Shown here: positions 1-6,127 of the stretch, piece after piece
Numbering within the stretch: position 1 is the first letter of the stretch
How the letters are laid out: every line of letters begins with the position of its first letter
Origin: Nitrospirota bacterium
Lineage (GTDB): Bacteria; Nitrospirota; UBA9217
Length of the DNA stretch: 7,164 bases
NCBI GenBank assembly: GCA_027456925.1
Contig: DAIDTZ010000035.1
Location: 1-7,164 of the forward strand
Direction of reading: 5' to 3'
Position numbers and translations under genes: made by a program
The notes under the pieces: generated by a model
The model's database searches: none
What the model was told of the DNA's origin: nothing
Seen by the model: the letters and a program-made list of their open reading frames with translations, nothing else

Positions 1-69
1 GTTCAGCCGGAGGTAAAGGTAATTGGGGAGACGGCCATTGTCGTACCGGTGACAGCCTGCGGAAAATAA
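1..69 (+). CDS. possible C-terminal end of an unidentified + strand gene (5' end outside window)
   Basis: Frame 1 is open from the left edge for 22 codons and stops at TAA 67-69, ending in residues GETAIVVPVTACGK. The composition (mixed hydrophobic and charged residues, mostly G or C at third codon positions) looks coding, but the piece is too short to name. It would converge on the - strand amidotransferase gene that ends at 137. Other frames are also open over part of this stretch, including one on the - strand, so the reading is tentative. No function is proposed. Confidence 0.35.
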   Translation, partial: VQPEVKVIGETAIVVPVTACGK

Positions 70-136
70 CAAGACAAGGATAGTGACAAGAGCGAGAGAA
101 GCAAACAGCGTCCTCGCGGCAGACGCCCTTGAGGTA
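70..136. other. short convergent intergenic spacer with weak hairpin
   Basis: This spacer separates the presumed end of a + strand gene from the end of the - strand amidotransferase gene. It holds a 5-bp inverted repeat, GCGTC at 108-112 and GACGC at 122-126, with a 9-nt loop. Neither strand has a proper T run after it, so it is a poor match to an intrinsic terminator, although its position between converging genes would suit one. Confidence 0.3.
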
Positions 137-856
137 TTATGATTTACCTGAAGCGTTTGAAGCGTTGATGAATGCCGCGAACAGTTTTTTGGAATATCGA
201 TCATTAGGTGTTTTTTCCGGGTGCCATTGTACCCCTATCAGAAACTGCTTTGTCCTCGGTTCAAGGGCCTCGATTACTCTATCGTGTGCGACGGCGGAGA
301 GATGGAGTCCGCGGCCGGGATTCTTTACGCTCTGATGGTGTGCGCTCCGTACGCGAATGCGGGAAGTCCCCATGATGCTCCAGAGCAAGGTCCCCTCAAA
401 GATGTCGACATCATGAAAGACTTTTTCGCCCGTATGAGCGGAGCCGTGCTGGATCGGATGCGGAAGCTGCCGGGAGATGTCCTGGTACAATTTTCCGCCG
501 AGAGCGACGTTCACCAGTTGGGCGCCGTGGCAAATGGCCAAAATCGGTTTTTTTGCCTTGGTCGCAGCTTTGAACAGGTCTATTTCGAAGCGGGTGCGCT
601 CTTCCGGAGAAATCGTCATGCGCGCGTTGACCAGGGGTTTCTCCTTGTAAAACTGAGGGTGGAGGGCGTCGCCACCGGTGAACAAGAACCCGTCAAGGTG
701 TTTCACGAGATCGGCGATTGAGTCGTTGATCCCGAGAACCGGCACCGGGAGGCCGCCGGCCTTCAAAACCGCTTTCCCGTAGTCCTGATCCAGGATGTTC
801 ATGTTCCTGGCAGGCTGTACCTCCAGGTTCATCGTAATGCCGATTAATGGTTTCAT
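137..856 (-). CDS. peptidase C26 / class I glutamine amidotransferase (gamma-glutamyl-GABA hydrolase-like)
   Basis: This 239-residue protein is a single class I glutamine amidotransferase domain of the C26 type (PuuD family, typically about 240-255 aa), expected to hydrolyse a gamma-glutamyl amide in the cytoplasm. Visible landmarks are an N-terminal IGIT strand, TGGD at 60-63, the nucleophile elbow AICHGAQ with Cys109, the family block NVALGGKLYQDI at 116-127, SAHHQSV at 171-177, and VQWHPE with catalytic His212 and Glu214. The elbow has His where many relatives have Arg (CRG). A start six bases upstream (GTG at 862) is possible, but GGAGG at 868-864 lies 7 nt from the ATG at 856 and only 1 nt from the GTG, so ATG is chosen. 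It lies 174 bp after argF with its own candidate promoter. The substrate is unknown: a role in putrescine or gamma-glutamyl metabolism is a family-level guess, and no puu genes are adjacent. Confidence 0.9.
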   Translation of the reverse strand: MKPLIGITMNLEVQPARNMNILDQDYGKAVLKAGGLPVPVLGINDSIADLVKHLDGFLFTGGDALHPQFYKEKPLVNARMTISPEERTRFEIDLFKAATKAKKPILAICHGAQLVNVALGGKLYQDISRQLPHPIQHGSAHTGEKVFHDVDIFEGTLLWSIMGTSRIRVRSAHHQSVKNPGRGLHLSAVAHDRVIEALEPRTKQFLIGVQWHPEKTPNDRYSKKLFAAFINASNASGKS

Positions 857-863
857 ACCCACA

Positions 864-868
864 CCTCC
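864..868 (-). promoter_or_regulatory. Shine-Dalgarno site of the C26 amidotransferase gene
   Basis: GGAGG on the - strand lies 7 nt before the ATG at 856. It decides the start in favour of that ATG and against the in-frame GTG at 862. Confidence 0.75.
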
Positions 869-934
869 GGAGTCTGCGTAAGTGGTGCTCGCAGTTTCAT
901 GTATAACATATTCCCGGGAGGTTGTCAGTGTGAG

Positions 935-963
935 ATTATAATTTGAGATTTATTGTTCAAAAA
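935..963 (-). promoter_or_regulatory. candidate sigma70-type promoter for the C26 amidotransferase gene
   Basis: On the - strand a perfect TATAAT (940-935) is preceded at 17 bp by a weak TTTTTG (963-958); a better TTGAAC (960-955) is at only 14 bp. The surrounding DNA is AT-rich, unlike the flanking genes. Transcription would start near 928, leaving a leader of about 70 nt that contains the palindrome TCCCGGGA (912-919). This suggests the amidotransferase gene can be transcribed independently of argF. Confidence 0.35.
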
Positions 964-1030
964 TTACAATTTCCCATTACCTATTCTTACTATTTTGCGT
1001 ATAAAACCGGAGGCCGTCAGCTCCCCATGA

Positions 1031-1951
1031 CTATTTCATCAACAATTCCAGCACCGCCTTCTGCGTATGCAGCCGGTTTTCCGCCTGGTCCCAGACGACC
1101 GACTGCGGCCCATCGATGACGTCGGCAGCGATTTCCTCTCCCCGGTGGGCGGGAAGGCAGTGCATCACGATCGCTTTCGCATCGGCGGTTTTCATGAGTT
1201 TCGCGTCTACCCCGTATCCATGGAAAGCCCTCACGCGGACGGCGTGTTCCGCCTCCTGGCCCATGCTCGCCCAGACGTCGGTATACACCACATCGGCGTC
1301 CTGCGTCGCCTTGGCGGGGTCGTTCACAATGCGGAGGACCGACCCTGTCCGGACGGTTTCCTGCCGGGCTTCGCGCATAACTCCTGCGTCGGGTTCGTAC
1401 CCGTGAGGGCAGCCGATGGAAATATGCATCCCGGTCCTGACGCAGGCTTCAATGAGCGAATTTGCCATGTTGTTCCCATCGCCGATGTAGGCCAGTTTGA
1501 GTCCTTTTAACTTCCCCTTCTTTTCACGGATCGTGAAGAGGTCGGCGAGGACCTGGCAGGGGTGGTGGAGATCGGTCAGTCCGTTGATTACCGGGATCGT
1601 TGCGTGGCGCGCAAGTTCTTCGATGGTTGACTGGGCAAACGTCCGGATCATAATTCCGTCCAGATACCGGGAAAGCACGCGCGCTGTGTCCGCGACGGGT
1701 TCCCCGCGGCCGATCTGAAGATCGTCCGAGGAGAGGAAAAGGGCATGGCCGCCGAGCTGGTACATGCCGACCTCGAAGGACACTCTTGTTCTCGTAGACG
1801 ACTTTTCAAAGATCATGCCGAGTGTTTTCCCCTTCAGGGTCGCATGGGCTTTCCCCTGATGCTGCAGTTTTTTCAGAGCAGCGGAGCGCTCGATGATCTT
1901 CTCGATGTCTTTCTGCGATAGGTCGGATATGGCAAGCAGATCTTTTTTCAT
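1031..1951 (-). CDS. argF: ornithine carbamoyltransferase
   Basis: ArgF transfers the carbamoyl group from carbamoyl phosphate to ornithine, giving citrulline, in cytoplasmic arginine synthesis. The 306-residue length is normal for the family. The carbamoyl-phosphate signature SSTRTR is at 51-56 and HPCQVLADL at 130-138. The ornithine-side motifs are NMANSLI (161-167), the SMG loop in DVWASMGQE (225-233) and HCLPAHRGEEI (264-274) with the catalytic Cys265. All key residues look intact. The ATG at 1951 has a GGAG (1960-1957) at 5 nt. It lies 97 bp downstream of argD, the gene for an earlier step of the same pathway, and co-transcription is likely. The stop is TAG at 1033-1031. No strong terminator is visible after it. 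Confidence 0.97.
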   Translation of the reverse strand: MKKDLLAISDLSQKDIEKIIERSAALKKLQHQGKAHATLKGKTLGMIFEKSSTRTRVSFEVGMYQLGGHALFLSSDDLQIGRGEPVADTARVLSRYLDGIMIRTFAQSTIEELARHATIPVINGLTDLHHPCQVLADLFTIREKKGKLKGLKLAYIGDGNNMANSLIEACVRTGMHISIGCPHGYEPDAGVMREARQETVRTGSVLRIVNDPAKATQDADVVYTDVWASMGQEAEHAVRVRAFHGYGVDAKLMKTADAKAIVMHCLPAHRGEEIAADVIDGPQSVVWDQAENRLHTQKAVLELLMK

Positions 1952-1979
1952 GTATTCTCCGGAAAAGGCTTAAGTTATC

Positions 1980-2048
1980 AGCTCATAGGTCATAGGTCGT
2001 GGTTCAATGCTGTTACGATCAGCCATGAGCCGTCAGCCATGAGCTTTG
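1980..2048. repeat. degenerate 7-bp repeats forming an imperfect inverted repeat, argD-argF spacer
   Basis: The left part reads as successive heptamers AGCTCAT, AGGTCAT, AGGTCGT (1980-2000). The right part reads AGCCATG, AGCCGTC, AGCCATG, AGCTTTG (2021-2048) and abuts the argD stop. The halves are roughly reverse complements: the outermost AGCTCAT (1980-1986) matches ATGAGCT (2038-2044) perfectly, and agreement over the 22 bp measured from that outer end is 15 positions. Short intergenic arrays of this style are known to occur in some bacterial genomes. As RNA it could fold into an imperfect hairpin between the two arg genes. Confidence 0.6.
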
Positions 2049-3242
2049 TTACCGCTTCGCAAATATTCCGTCGAGCGTTCCGAGAAGCTTATCGATCTCT
2101 TCTTCAGAGATGATGAGCGGCGGCATGAACCTGAGCACGGTATCCATGGTGCAGTTGATCAGCAGGCCTTCCTTGAGGCAGGACGTAACGATGTCCTTGC
2201 CGGGGAAATCCAGCTCCATGCCGATGAGCAGGCCCTTGCCCCGCACGTCCTTGACGAAGGGGTAGTTCTTTTTGAGGCTGTCCAGGCCTTGGAGAAAATG
2301 CCGTCCGAGCAGTTCCACTGCCGGAACGATGATGTCGTCTTCGATCAGCGTTTCGAACGAGGCCAGCGCCGCTGCGCAAGCCAGGGGATTGCCGCCGAAG
2401 GTTGAACCGTGCGACCCGGGCGTAAGCGCCTGGGCGGCCTTATCGGTTGCCAGGAGCGCGCCGATGGGCATGCCGGCCCCGAGCCCTTTTGCCAGCGCTG
2501 CAACGTCAGGGAGGACGCCCTCATGTTCGTAGGCATAGAGTTTCCCGGTCCGGCCCATGCCGGTCTGGATTTCGTCGAGCATGAGGAGGAGCTTGTTGCG
2601 GTCGCAGATTTCCCGGAGTTTCTTCAGGTACCCGGCCGACGGTACGTTCACCCCGCCTTCGCCCTGGATGGGCTCCACGAGCACGGCGCAGGTATGTTCA
2701 TTCACTGCCGCCTCGACGGCCTTGATGTCATTGAAAGGAACGTATCGAAAGCCCGGGACGATTGGTTCAAAACCCTTGTGGAACCTTTCCTGGGCCGTAG
2801 CGGTTAGTGCCCCCAGGGTCCGCCCATGAAACGATCCCCGCATGGTGATGATCTCGTACCGGTCCTCTTTCAGGACCTCCCGGCCATAGCGCCTCGCAAG
2901 CTTGATCGCCGCTTCGATCGCCTCGGTGCCAGAATTGCAGAAGAACGCCTTGTCCGCAAAGGAATGGGTGACGAGCGCCTTTGCGAGATTAATCTGCGGC
3001 TCGTTGTGATAATGGTTCGACACGTGCATCAGCCGCTGGGCCTGCTTCTGGAGCGCCACGACCACCCGCGGATGGCAGTGACCGAGGTTGTTTACCGCGA
3101 CGCCGGAGACAAAGTCGATATACTCTCTCCCGTCGGAGTCGAAGACCCTGGTCCCCCTGCCCTTGACGAGCACGAGCGGCTGCCGGCCGTAGGTATTCAT
3201 GATGTATTTTTGAGAGTCCGCAAGGATGTCGTTTGTAATCAT
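2049..3242 (-). CDS. argD: acetylornithine aminotransferase (class III PLP aminotransferase)
   Basis: ArgD converts N-acetylglutamate semialdehyde and glutamate to N-acetylornithine and 2-oxoglutarate. The 397-residue fold-type I, class III aminotransferase has NSGTEA at 103-108 (cofactor phosphate binding), SFHGRT at 137-142, EPIQGEGG at 190-197, LDEIQTGMGRTG at 222-233 with the PLP-ring Asp223, the Schiff-base Lys252 in ALAKGLGAG, and HGSTFGGNPLA at 278-288. The frame is open further upstream to a GTG at 3323, but the extra 27 residues do not resemble the family. The ATG at 3242 gives the typical start in which a short helix precedes YIMNTYGR. No clear Shine-Dalgarno precedes this ATG. argF follows after 97 bp. 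The same fold includes succinyldiaminopimelate, ornithine and GABA aminotransferases; the argF neighbour favours ArgD. Confidence 0.95.
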   Translation of the reverse strand: MITNDILADSQKYIMNTYGRQPLVLVKGRGTRVFDSDGREYIDFVSGVAVNNLGHCHPRVVVALQKQAQRLMHVSNHYHNEPQINLAKALVTHSFADKAFFCNSGTEAIEAAIKLARRYGREVLKEDRYEIITMRGSFHGRTLGALTATAQERFHKGFEPIVPGFRYVPFNDIKAVEAAVNEHTCAVLVEPIQGEGGVNVPSAGYLKKLREICDRNKLLLMLDEIQTGMGRTGKLYAYEHEGVLPDVAALAKGLGAGMPIGALLATDKAAQALTPGSHGSTFGGNPLACAAALASFETLIEDDIIVPAVELLGRHFLQGLDSLKKNYPFVKDVRGKGLLIGMELDFPGKDIVTSCLKEGLLINCTMDTVLRFMPPLIISEEEIDKLLGTLDGIFAKR

Positions 3243-3377
3243 AGATTGGAAAGTAACATACTCAGATTGAAAAATCAAACAGAAATTCAACGATTTGAAC
3301 TTTAGGCGCCGAACCCTGCACACTATACCCGGTCCTTAGCTCGAGGCTGAAGGCTGCGCCGATCTTAGCAAGGCCGC
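3243..3377 (-). promoter_or_regulatory. spacer upstream of argD with an AT-rich, inverted-repeat-containing leader
   Basis: This 135 bp spacer separates the TonB-family gene from argD. The argD-proximal half (about 3243-3302) is AT-rich and holds TTGA-AAAA-TCAA (3267-3278) and the related pair TTGAA (3267-3271) and TTCAA (3286-3290). This vaguely recalls ARG-box half-sites (TGAAT/ATTCA) but does not match the consensus spacing, so control by an ArgR-like regulator is only a possibility. I could not place a convincing -35/-10 pair. The distal half is GC-rich, with no clear terminator for the upstream gene. Confidence 0.3.
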
Positions 3378-4172
3378 TCATCGGATATAGCCCGTGCCCA
3401 GGTAAAAGATGACGGCTGCGCGGATGGAGTAGCGCTGCATGCCCCAGTCATCGGGGAGCGGCTGAAAGGGGGCCGCGGCGCGGATCGCGCGGACTGCCTC
3501 GTCATCGAGGATCTTGTACCCCGACGATCTCAGGACCTCCACCCCGCCGAGGGCGCCGTCTTTCAGAATGTCGAATTTGATGAAGAGACTTCCCTGATAG
3601 CCGGAGATGGCCGCGAGATCAGGGTATTTGAGAACGCTTTCGACCTTGATTTTGAGCCAGCGGTTGTAGGACATGAACTTGAACTCGTCCGTATCGAGCG
3701 TGACCGAGTCGTCGCCCGGACTTTTTTCCGGCATGCCTTTGCGGGCAAGTTCATCGATGTCGTTTTGGGTCAGGAACGGGAGCGGCCCGGTTTGCTTCTG
3801 CGACAGGGGTGTCGTCGCTTTTCCCGCAGCCTTCCCCTGCTCAGCTCCCTCGGGAATGCCCGTTCGAGGTATGCGCCCGCTCTTGGGAAGATTTATATTA
3901 TCCTTGCCATTTCCGGTAATATAATCAGGTCCTGGAACGGGATTGGGAGGTAATGTATTAGGAACAAAACGTTTTGGAATATAAGGCGCCGGTCGCCGCA
4001 CCGGCGGCAGCTGCCTGGTCTCCTGCTGCGGCAGGTTCACGATCCTGACGGGCGTGAATACCGGGATCTCCGTCAGCGACGGCTTGAAAAGAAACACCAC
4101 GGCGGCGATGACCAGCGCATGGAGTGCGAGGGAAGCAATAAGAAACTTCGTGAAGTGTGAGCGAGGAGGCAT
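3378..4172 (-). CDS. TonB-family energy transducer
   Basis: The 264-residue protein has TonB layout. A short basic N-terminus leads into one membrane segment (about 9-30) with Ser14 and His18 in the SxxxH spacing used by TonB to couple to ExbB/ExbD. A long proline-rich periplasmic linker follows (about 35-135, including LPPVRRPAPYIPKR). A C-terminal TonB domain (about 168-258) contains KYPDLAAISGYQGSLFIKF, the RSSG turn at 215-218, LDDEAVRAIRAAAPFQPLP and a final YSIRAAVIFYL strand. It would pass proton-motive-force energy to outer-membrane transporters or serve another envelope role. An in-frame TAA four codons upstream fixes the start at ATG 4172, although no Shine-Dalgarno is visible. No exbB, exbD or TonB-dependent receptor gene is in the window, so its partner is unknown. 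Confidence 0.88.
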   Translation of the reverse strand: MPPRSHFTKFLIASLALHALVIAAVVFLFKPSLTEIPVFTPVRIVNLPQQETRQLPPVRRPAPYIPKRFVPNTLPPNPVPGPDYITGNGKDNINLPKSGRIPRTGIPEGAEQGKAAGKATTPLSQKQTGPLPFLTQNDIDELARKGMPEKSPGDDSVTLDTDEFKFMSYNRWLKIKVESVLKYPDLAAISGYQGSLFIKFDILKDGALGGVEVLRSSGYKILDDEAVRAIRAAAPFQPLPDDWGMQRYSIRAAVIFYLGTGYIR

Positions 4173-4344
4173 GAGTGTTGATTAAAAAAAATTGGACACG
4201 GATTCTCTCTGAAAAGGCGGATTGCTGACTTGCGGCCTGCATTTTAATCCGGATTTCCAGATTGCATCTGTGCCCAACTATCTTCCTTATTTTATCGGCG
4301 TATTACCGTTCCTTTGGTCCGCACAAAACGGGGTCGAACTGTGG
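4173..4344. other. spacer between the MetE-like and TonB-family genes
   Basis: This 172 bp holds no credible gene. It contains a perfect 10-bp palindrome, AATCCGGATT (4246-4255), and an 8-T run on the - strand (4191-4184) just before the TonB-family start. No stem precedes the T run, so it does not look like an intrinsic terminator. No clear promoter was found. Confidence 0.4.
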
Positions 4345-5388
4345 TCATATGAATCTTTGCATCCTGTCCGAAACTTCCCGGAGCAGTTTCAGGATCGCCT
4401 CGGCCTTGTCCGGTGTCAGGCTGCCCAGGCCGCAGGACGGCGTGATGAGGCATTGGCGGAGGATGATTTCCCGGGCGATTCCCTGGGATTCCAGCCGCTT
4501 CATGCCTGCTTCGAGCTTCGAAAGGAGCATATCCGCCGTCTCGTTTCCCGTGTACGCGCCCGCGGGTACGACCCCCCAGGCGAGTGCTCCGCCGCGGCCG
4601 AGAAACTTCCTGATGTCTTCGGGATAGAGCATCACCTTGTCCATGTACCCGAAGGCGTCAAAGTTGATGATATCGATCCTCGTGTCGAACAGCATGGGCC
4701 AGTCCGCGTTTCCGCAGCAGTGGATGCCGGCGATCCCGCCCAGTTCATGGATCGTGTCGATGATTTCGTTCAACTTGTCGGCCACGACCTCGGAAGAGAC
4801 CGAGGAGAAGGCCGAGCCGAGCGATTCCATGGCTGGTTCGTCGATGAAGATGATAACGGGCTTGTTGAACGGTTTCAACTGCTCAAGCTGCCATGCTGCT
4901 TTCATGGCAAGGCCCTTGACCACGGCATCGAACAGCACTTCGTTATGGACGATGTCCCTGCCGGCCTCATCTTTGAAGGAGATCCCGGCGGTAAGCGGAC
5001 CGGTGATGTGGCCTTTCAGGAACCGCGTGCCCGCAGGAAGCCCTTTCCTGAGCGCGCGGAGAAAGGCATAGAATCCAGCGGCATATTCTTCGGAGATCCT
5101 GAAGAAGTTGTAGTCCTTCTCTATATACCGCCCGAAGAATTTTTCCAGTTCCGGGGTCAGGTCCTTCGAAGTGTCGAAATAAAAGCGTTTTTTCGCAGAA
5201 TCGAGCCTGAGGCCGGGCAGGGATTCACTGTACTGGCCGTCCATGTGCTCGCGGAAGTCGCGCTGCGGAAGCTGGGGCCAGATCGGCGCTTCGGTAAGAT
5301 ACTGGAGCGACAGGCCCACGGCTTTGTCCGCGTCGACGGTCGGCAGGCTGCCGATGCCCGTTGGAATGCAATTGAAGCTCTGCGTCAT
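4345..5388 (-). CDS. short MetE-like protein (UROD/MetE superfamily, catalytic domain only)
   Basis: The 347-residue protein resembles the C-terminal catalytic half of cobalamin-independent methionine synthase and lacks the N-terminal half of full-length MetE (about 750 aa). It opens with the superfamily GIGSLP (11-16). IDEPAM at 182-187 matches the MetE IDEPA block. HCCGNAD at 223-229 supplies an HxC zinc pair (His223, Cys225), and TPSCGLG at 316-322 supplies Cys319. The fourth MetE ligand, Glu, aligns with Asp244 in DIINFDAFG. The inferred role is zinc-activated thiol methyl transfer, possibly folate-independent methionine synthesis as described for core-MetE (Mes) proteins, or a corrinoid-linked methyltransferase. 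No corrinoid protein, metF or metH is adjacent, so substrate and donor are open. AAAGGG (5402-5397) at 8 nt supports the ATG at 5388. It is divergent from queF. Confidence 0.8.
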   Translation of the reverse strand: MTQSFNCIPTGIGSLPTVDADKAVGLSLQYLTEAPIWPQLPQRDFREHMDGQYSESLPGLRLDSAKKRFYFDTSKDLTPELEKFFGRYIEKDYNFFRISEEYAAGFYAFLRALRKGLPAGTRFLKGHITGPLTAGISFKDEAGRDIVHNEVLFDAVVKGLAMKAAWQLEQLKPFNKPVIIFIDEPAMESLGSAFSSVSSEVVADKLNEIIDTIHELGGIAGIHCCGNADWPMLFDTRIDIINFDAFGYMDKVMLYPEDIRKFLGRGGALAWGVVPAGAYTGNETADMLLSKLEAGMKRLESQGIAREIILRQCLITPSCGLGSLTPDKAEAILKLLREVSDRMQRFI

Positions 5389-5424
5389 GGTGGAAACCCT
5401 TTCGAAGGAGCAAAATGACTATCT

Positions 5425-5456
5425 TTGATTATATAGTCAACAGCCGGAAAAAACAA
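5425..5456 (-). promoter_or_regulatory. candidate promoter and operator of the MetE-like gene
   Basis: On the - strand a perfect TATAAT (5433-5428) is preceded at 17 bp by a weak TTGTTT (5456-5451). This places a start near 5421, about 33 nt before the ATG. The -10 lies inside the 16-bp palindrome TTGATTATATAGTCAA (5425-5440), which has one imperfect pair. A second, wider dyad, TGACTAT (5416-5422) with ATAGTCA (5433-5439), overlaps it. A repressor bound here would block the promoter; the regulator is unknown. Confidence 0.45.
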
Positions 5457-5498
5457 CTTAAAATAATATATTCGCGGCTATCTGAACATGCACGATTC

Positions 5499-5516
5499 TT
5501 GACGTCATTTCGAAAT
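5499..5516 (+). promoter_or_regulatory. -35-like TTGACG with two overlapping palindromes upstream of queF
   Basis: TTGACG (5499-5504) could be a -35 element for queF, but no good -10 lies at 16-18 bp downstream. It overlaps TGACGTCA (5500-5507), which is immediately followed, sharing one base, by the 10-bp palindrome ATTTCGAAAT (5507-5516). The pair sits in the 214 bp divergent region between the MetE-like gene and queF. Confidence 0.3.
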
Positions 5517-5525
5517 CTATTAATG

Positions 5526-5570
5526 CTGCCTGCAGGTTGACAGGCGGAAGCGGCAAAAGCCTTTCAACTT
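5526..5570 (+). promoter_or_regulatory. queF leader: two mutually exclusive hairpins
   Basis: The longer hairpin pairs 5534-5545 (AGGTTGACAGGC) with 5559-5570 (GCCTTTCAACTT): 12 positions with one mismatch and one G-U, and a 13-nt loop. The alternative pairs 5526-5532 (CTGCCTG) with 5541-5547 (CAGGCGG), using the inner 5' arm of the first, with an 8-nt loop. The region ends 16 nt before the queF Shine-Dalgarno. It does not show the A-rich core of a preQ1-I riboswitch, so a regulatory switch is only a hypothesis. Confidence 0.35.
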
Positions 5571-5602
5571 TCATCTTTACAGGATAGGAGAGAACCGGTA
5601 AT

Positions 5603-5971
5603 ATGGAGACCATGAAATACGGAACGAAAGCAATCAAACAAGCCAAACTTGAGCTGTGGCCCAATCCCAATCCCGATCGTGATTACCTTATCGACATCTC
5701 ATTTTCGGAATTCACCTGCCTCTGCCCGCGGTCGGGCTATCCCGACTTCGCGACGATCAAGATCACCTATAGGCCGGACAAAAAAGTCGTGGAACTCAAG
5801 GCCCTGAAGCTCTATCTGAACAGTTTCCGGGACCGGAGCATTTCTCACGAGGCCGTGACCAACCTCATTTTTGACACCCTTGTAAAGAATCTCAAACCGC
5901 GCGCCATGGAAGTTGTGGGGGATTTCAACGTACGCGGCAACGTGAAGACCGTCATCCGTGTTGCCATGTAG
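5603..5971 (+). CDS. queF: NADPH-dependent preQ0 reductase (7-cyano-7-deazaguanine reductase), type I
   Basis: QueF reduces the nitrile of preQ0 to the amine preQ1 with NADPH, the last step of queuosine precursor synthesis before insertion into tRNA. It belongs to the tunnelling (T-) fold family. The 122-residue unimodular form shows FTCLCPRSGYPDFATI at 37-52, with the thioimide-forming Cys41 and Asp48, then the QueF signature ELKALKLY at 64-71, then SFRDRSISHE with His82. It is shorter than B. subtilis QueF (165 aa), mainly through a trimmed N-terminus, but all catalytic blocks are present. The ATG at 5603 has AGGAG (5586-5590) at 12 nt, which is rather far; the in-frame ATG at 5612 has GGAG (5605-5608) at only 3 nt, so the first is preferred. 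No queC, queD or queE is nearby. Confidence 0.95.
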   Translation: METMKYGTKAIKQAKLELWPNPNPDRDYLIDISFSEFTCLCPRSGYPDFATIKITYRPDKKVVELKALKLYLNSFRDRSISHEAVTNLIFDTLVKNLKPRAMEVVGDFNVRGNVKTVIRVAM

Positions 5972-6127
5972 CGCGCGAACCGATGAGGTGCTATCCCTTC
6001 TTGAATTCAGAATTATATTTTCCCAATCAGCGCCTGACCGGTCGAAAATCTTCGAATTGCCGATCCTAAAATACAGCGTTGTTCTTCTCCGGCGAGAGGA
6101 GGGACGCAGGGAAAGAGCGTTATCTGT

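Noticed and set aside
221..721. Open frame of 166 codons on the + strand opposite the C26 gene
   Set aside because: The - strand frame carries the full catalytic set (Cys109, His212, Glu214), while the + strand product resembles nothing.
863..1030. Terminator hairpin just after argF
   Set aside because: Only a 4-bp stem (GGAG/CTCC) with a large loop can be drawn, too weak to call.
1028..1039. 12-mer TGACTATTTCAT also present at 6138-6149
   Set aside because: About one or two shared 12-mers are expected by chance in a window of this length, and one copy overlaps the argF stop codon, so it is not a likely regulatory repeat.
3243..3323. 27-residue N-terminal extension of ArgD from a GTG at 3323
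   Set aside because: The added residues do not resemble the family N-terminus, and the ATG at 3242 gives the normal ArgD length and start.
4184..4191. Intrinsic terminator after the MetE-like gene, from the 8-T run on the - strand
   Set aside because: No stable stem lies immediately before the T run.
4222..5418. Open frame of 398 codons on the + strand across the whole MetE-like gene
   Set aside because: It is antisense to a protein with clear superfamily motifs, and its translation (rich in Arg, Glu and Gly with no recognisable domain) looks like a high-GC antisense shadow.
5534..5602. Confident call of a preQ1 riboswitch before queF
   Set aside because: The A-rich tail and pseudoknot core of the preQ1-I class could not be found; only generic hairpins are visible.
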